A DNA stretch of 21,227 nt from Sphacelaria rigidula (taxonomy: Eukaryota; Phaeophyceae; Sphacelariales): positions 1 to 21,227 of the forward strand of contig CAXNAA020000450.1 in assembly GCA_964200075.2 (NCBI GenBank), in the 5' to 3' direction. Below the pieces are notes generated by a model, which saw only the letters and a list, made by a program, of their open reading frames with translations, had not been told where the DNA came from and did not search any database. Made by a program: the position numbers and the translations under genes. Position 1 is the first letter of the stretch. Each line of letters starts with the position of its first letter. Below are positions 17,431 to 21,227 of the stretch, one piece after another.

Positions 17431-17788
17431 GTTACTTTTTTCAAATATTATTTGATTTTGAACGAAGATGGAAGGGAGGGGGCCAGGGGGGCATAGGAAT
17501 GGATCTAGTGAAGCAATAATTTTTCCCTTTCGTCTTGTATCTTCTGTTGCTCGAGTGTACTTTCAATGCCACGTGATGGGGGTCATGTCACGTCAATGAA
17601 AAGTATTGATATTTTTGTTGTTTTGCCGCGAAAAATTCGCCAGGAGTTCCATCAGTGAGTTGCACGTTCGATCGCTATGAAGATATCATTACTACCTCAT
17701 CAGTATTTCAACAACCCCGCTCATTATCATGGCCCTATGACTGGTCGCTGCGTCAGCAGGCACAGCAATGTGGAGCACGCAACGCTGA

Positions 17789-18253
17789 TCACCCTGCGCC
17801 GATAATCAGAGCAGTGGTGAATCTTATGCTCTGCTGGGGTGTTGGTGGCGAAGCCCCAATGTCGGGCTGTTGATAGTGGCGTCGCCTGTAACTGTTTGCA
17901 CGCAACATGAACTTATAGGCGGTGGGGTTGCCGTAACAAATGCCGGAGTACTCCTTGTGAAACGCTACAGTCGGTCTCGACGGCCGTGAGTTATGGGTAT
18001 TATATGTCATGATGTCGGCGTCAACATGGATTGCGGTAGCTGCTGAATAGTGCATAGATTCCCACCGAAACAGTCCTTGCATGCGGTTAGGGTAGCTGGG
18101 CATGCGCAGATACTTCCTGGGCGTGTCGTTGGGTGGTGGAACCAGAATGGTTTTTGCGCTAAGTTTGTAGTCAGAAACCATCACTAGTTGTAGTGTGCTG
18201 TCCGTTCGGTCGTCAATACACACAATTCTCCAAGGGTGGCTCATGTAGGGCAT
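17789..18253 (-). CDS. Hypothetical 154-aa ORF antisense in intron 1
   Basis: Starts with ATG (complement of 18251-18253), directly after an in-frame TAG, and ends in TAG or an equivalent stop next to 17789. The translation has a balanced, protein-like composition (HPWRIVCIDDRTDSTLQLVM near the start; several Trp, Tyr, Cys and His). No motif or family was recognised. By length alone, about one such ORF is expected by chance in both strands of this window, so it may be spurious. If real, it could belong to an element inserted in the intron. Confidence 0.22.
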   Translation of the reverse strand: MPYMSHPWRIVCIDDRTDSTLQLVMVSDYKLSAKTILVPPPNDTPRKYLRMPSYPNRMQGLFRWESMHYSAATAIHVDADIMTYNTHNSRPSRPTVAFHKEYSGICYGNPTAYKFMLRANSYRRRHYQQPDIGASPPTPQQSIRFTTALIIGAG

Positions 18254-18294
18254 TCCCTACATTTGGGTCTTGTCCAAAATCGGATTCCACGTAC

Positions 18295-18400
18295 CCGAAA
18301 CTGAGATAAAGTATCGAGATGGTACTCAAAAACACCCAGATATTGCGCACATAATTGCGATCGTATGTAAGTCTACTCAAAATCTGGGTAGAGTTTGGGG
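18295..18400 (+). repeat. Hairpin-repeat fragment inside the intron
   Basis: gtactcaaaaacacccagat, then attgcg, then tctactcaaaatctgggtagagttt, matches the long-unit-to-short-unit transition of the family at 4245-5199. It is heavily decayed, with no termini. Confidence 0.5.
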
Positions 18401-18823
18401 ATTGGACCATCGCAACACAATATTCGGAGGGTTAACTCACCAGATATTCACTCTACTCAACATACCCCTACAATTCTTTGTGGCTTCGAACCAGGAGCCC
18501 TTCCTCTCCTTCGCGCGCGCCCCTATTTTTGCTATTGCCGCGATAGCCCCCTGCCCAAACCAGTCTCAAAAGTGTCGCAAAAAAAAATGCCATACAGCGC
18601 ACGATACTTGAATGCACACTTGATGAAGCCCGTCCTTGAGGCAGTATCGTCAAAAAGATAACCAGACATGGAATTTCCAGCTGCTCGGTGTGCTCGGCTT
18701 TCGTCATTTTGATCCGAATGTGGACTTCGCCTCCTCAAACCAGCCACTTTCCGGGCGGCGGGACAATCACGACATCGGTCGGGCTAACGAATGAAGCATA
18801 TTTTCCGCTGATTTTCCCCGCAG

Positions 18824-18952
18824 AGTGAAAATGTTCGAGCAGCAGACGGGGGGAATGCGGGTGAGGAGCGAGCAGACACGCAGGAGGAGGGGGCTGCTGT
18901 TACCGGGGAGGATAAGACGCTCATGCACAACTTATCGAAGAAAGAGAGGAAG
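18824..18952 (+). CDS. Second visible exon of the acidic protein gene
   Basis: It has exactly 43 codons in phase 0, between a pyrimidine-rich acceptor and a GTATGC donor (18953). The translation is Glu/Ala/Gly-rich (SENVRAADGGNAGEERADTQ, EEGAAVTGEDKTLMHN) and ends LSKKERK. This frame has no stop. Other frames give Arg-rich or stop-bearing products. Same phase at both ends as exon 1, as expected for one gene. Confidence 0.6.
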
Positions 18953-20308
18953 GTATGCGTCACCAACAAGTAAGCCTCACAAGATCCTCTGCTACAACGG
19001 AAGTGCAGTCACCTACAGCATCAATTTTTCACTCGAGCAAAATGGGGTGTATGCGTACATTTTTCTTTCCATCTTCCCATGCGCTACCGACAAACCGAAC
19101 ATTGTGTTTATTTGAATGAAAGCAGTCGGCAATTTGTGCACAGCATACAAGGCAGGATGTATTCCCTGTGCTCGCGCCTCACCTGACATGCCGTTACAAC
19201 CCCGGCAAGGACCTGGGCGGTACTCTGAGTCTTGCTGATGACCTTATTGACGGCAGTCGGAGATGTTGAACTAATCCGATAACATGAGGAGCATGATGTA
19301 AAATGTGCTGCATTGTTTGAAGCCGAAGACCGGCTTGTATGGAAGCATGGACTGATGGTTGAAGCATCCTTTACTGGTGACTTGTGATACGGAGGTTGGT
19401 TTATGCTATTGATACATGCGATTGATGGAATCTATTCCTCGACAGAGTATGCAGTAGCCGCTTGCTTATAAGAAAATTACACAGCAGACCCAGCCTGAGT
19501 TTCATTATCTGATGACAAGGCCTACTGCATTGGACTTGGTGTAGCGCTGGTTGCTGAGGCGTCAACACTTCATTTTAAATGTCGGAATCTTGGCCTAATT
19601 TTCTTGCAAGCTTGTTTCGAATAAGCGGGCCGCTACTGTACAATCATTTGTGAAATTGATACCAATTGATTGCGGTTTAGAGAAATTAGCGTGTGACTGA
19701 TGCGGCGGTAAAAACACCGAGAGGTGGTCGGATGGAGTGCGGGGGTGCCTTGTGACCACTATACTAGAACAGTAGGGAGATGTCGTGTCCATTAGAAGCA
19801 GCGGCTGCAGCTGCGAGCATGGGTATTTTTTGAGGAGAGGGTAAAACACGGTTTTGTCCAGACGCAACGATCTTCGACTCCAAAATATATTCGTCAGCTG
19901 TAATTTAGCACACACGATTCCGTCCGGTTATTTCCGGGGGTGCGGAGTTCTTGGACGGGTTGAAAAACGGCTTGGCAATAACTTTTCTCGAGAGCAAGCA
20001 AGCAGCGGTGCTTCTTTCCTTTGCGAGCGTACAATTGACAATGCGAATGCCGGTCTAACTTCTGTAGTTCATGCAGCATTATGCGACGCGGCTTTATGTA
20101 GAGTCGAGACGTGAAGAGCAATGGCAGACGAGGTACTTATTTTTGAAGAAGTAAGGCACGGTAGGGGATGATGGGCGTCGTCCACTCTCTGGCATGCAGC
20201 GTGTTCAAGAACGTGAGCAACATCGGTATGCGTTATGTTTTGTTATACGTCACGTGACGGACCCCCCGTGTCTTTTTATTTTTCGTTCCGTTGACTGGCT
20301 TGTGGCAG
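18953..20308 (+). other. Putative intron 2
   Basis: About 1.36 kb from GTATGC to a T-rich acceptor ending gtggcag. It contains no recognisable gene. GTCACGTGAC (20249-20258) is a palindromic G-box/E-box-like site, probably incidental. Confidence 0.5.
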
Positions 20309-20369
20309 GCACTAAAGCAGAAGCAGCTGGACGATTTGGACGCTCTGCTAGGGGAATTCGGCGTTGATG
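20309..20369 (+). CDS. Third visible exon of the acidic protein gene
   Basis: Twenty codons plus one base, ALKQKQLDDLDALLGEFGVD, followed by a GTGAGA donor (20370). Joined to exon 2 it reads SKKERK-ALKQKQLDDLDALL, a continuous charged helix, which strongly supports the splice. If the next acceptor is gtcag at 20450, the frame ends at once (Ala, then TGA), giving a short C-terminus. Other acceptors downstream would extend it. The 3' end is unresolved. Confidence 0.6.
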
Positions 20370-20850
20370 GTGAGATCACGTGGCGTACGTACGTACGCAT
20401 CTTACCTTTTTTTTTGTTTTCGTCGTACTTAACCATTTGAACCATTCGTCAGCCTGAGATTCTTGGACTGTAATTTATTATATATAGTGTTGGTGACGTT
20501 CAGAAATTAACATCCAGAAGTAACAGTCATGGCTGGTTTGACGGTTGGAAGAGCTGCATCATTTCTAATCAATCATACACTTGGCGAGACCAGGCTCGTG
20601 TACATGTAGGTGAGCCTTACGGCACGGAGAAAAGGAATGCTCTACTGTTTCCAACATGACTAGACCCTTCCGGCGCTCAAAACTAGTTGTTCCCATGGTT
20701 CGGCCGTTTGACTATGGCGTAGGAATTTGGGAAAATATCGTCGGCAGGCATATATGACTTTACAAAGCCGGGTGTGCGCCGCAGCGAAGGTTCCGCGATT
20801 TTCAGTTTTGCCTTGTGAGATTGCCGGAACCTGGTTTGCATGTCTACGCA
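20370..20850. other. Putative intron 3 or 3' flank
   Basis: Contains the 16-bp palindrome GCGTACGTACGTACGC (20383-20398), a T-run, and a possible acceptor (cattcgtcag, ending about 20450). No further exon is certain. Confidence 0.35.
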
Positions 20851-21001
20851 GGCGGTTCAGGTCCTTCCTCGCCGGTTTAGGTGCCTCTTTGTCTTTACGT
20901 TCTCGAAATGCTAAGCCCACTGAGGACGGTACTTCTTCATCACTGTCGAAGCCACGAGCTCCGGCTTGGGCGACAGGACTCCGTGAGGGGGACAAGCACA
21001 T
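20851..21001 (-). CDS. Possible exon of a minus-strand gene at the right edge
   Basis: The minus frame reads GARGFDSDEEVPSSVGLAFR then KDKEAPKPARKDLNRLRRHA, an acidic patch followed by Lys/Arg-rich sequence typical of nuclear or RNA-associated disordered regions. A GT follows the caaccag end (toward 20834). The + frame over the same bases is Ser/Arg/Leu-rich and less protein-like, but is also open. No domain was recognised, and the remainder would lie beyond the window. Confidence 0.28.
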
Positions 21002-21155
21002 AGCGGCGGTTCCATGCGTATTGTTTTGTATGTGTCGGCTGGTGCTCGCCCCAGTTATTTGGCTCTGCCTGGTGGTGGGAATATTGCGCGAAAAATCAGA
21101 TATCTAGGAAAACCAACCCCCAGCTATGCTCGCAAGCGCCGCCTACAGAACTTGT

Positions 21156-21157
<2 letters not shown>

Positions 21158-21188
<31 letters not shown>

Positions 21189-21227
21189 GGCCCCCCCCCC
21201 CGGGCCCCCCCCCCCTTCGGGGGGGCG
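21158..21227. repeat. C/G homopolymer run at the window end
   Basis: About 29 C, then GGGG, 11 C, GGG, 11 C, TTC and a G-run. It is unlike anything else in the window and is most easily read as a sequencing or assembly artefact at a contig end. Confidence 0.8.

Larger units (their letters stand above)
17431..18823 (+). other. Putative intron 1
   Basis: Runs from a weak GT donor (gttact) to a strong acceptor (ttttccgctgattttccccgcag region, AG at 18822-18823). About 1.39 kb. It holds the antisense ORF and a hairpin-repeat fragment. Confidence 0.5.

Overview
The window reads as nuclear DNA of an intron-bearing eukaryote and is dominated by decayed mobile elements and tandem repeats. The evidence is: no operon-like run of ORFs, a (CA)n microsatellite, a Ty3-like LTR retrotransposon carrying a non-LTR (LINE-type) reverse-transcriptase fragment, and one gene assembled from GT-AG exons whose reading phases agree. 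The style of the retroelement proteins and the long introns would fit a stramenopile alga (brown-alga-like). That placement is inference, because no taxonomic marker gene is present.

Layout. Positions 1-6250 are almost entirely repeats: a long inverted repeat (981-1180), a diverged direct duplication of about 600 bp (1205-1863 and 3228-3820; the first copy carries the (CA)n tract), two arrays of an 82-bp repeat (2495-2910, 3905-4235), several blocks of a hairpin-forming repeat built on TTTGGGTAGA...TCTACCCAAA (largest 4245-5199), and 42-bp satellite clusters (5221-5435, 5855-6058). Positions 6322-10136 are one degenerate LTR retrotransposon. It has two LTRs of about 270-290 bp, a candidate 4-bp target duplication, broken gag, protease and RT-start sequence, then an apparent internal deletion joining to an integrase-like piece and a LINE RT fragment. 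Positions 10465-12885 hold more hairpin-repeat and 42-bp satellite copies. Positions 12886-17250 are mostly unassigned, with a possible broken coiled-coil ORF (13732-14309) and degenerate repeats (14340-15850).

The only convincing host gene lies on the + strand at 17254-20369. Three exons (17254-17430, 18824-18952, 20309-20369) join in phase and encode an acidic, Ser/Glu-rich segment followed by a Lys-rich SKKERK/DDLDALLGEFGVD segment. The first exon is missing or unrecognised, and the 3' end is uncertain. A 154-codon ORF lies antisense in its first visible intron. The right edge (21158-21227) is an anomalous C/G homopolymer stretch that looks like a contig-end artefact.

The most interesting signal is the hairpin-repeat family. 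Copies with different internal tandem arrays (about 40/73-bp hairpin units, or 82-bp units) appear to share the same right-terminal module and a short inverted terminal sequence, and three termini abut the 42-bp satellite. This suggests a modular, possibly DNA-transposon-derived non-autonomous element family.
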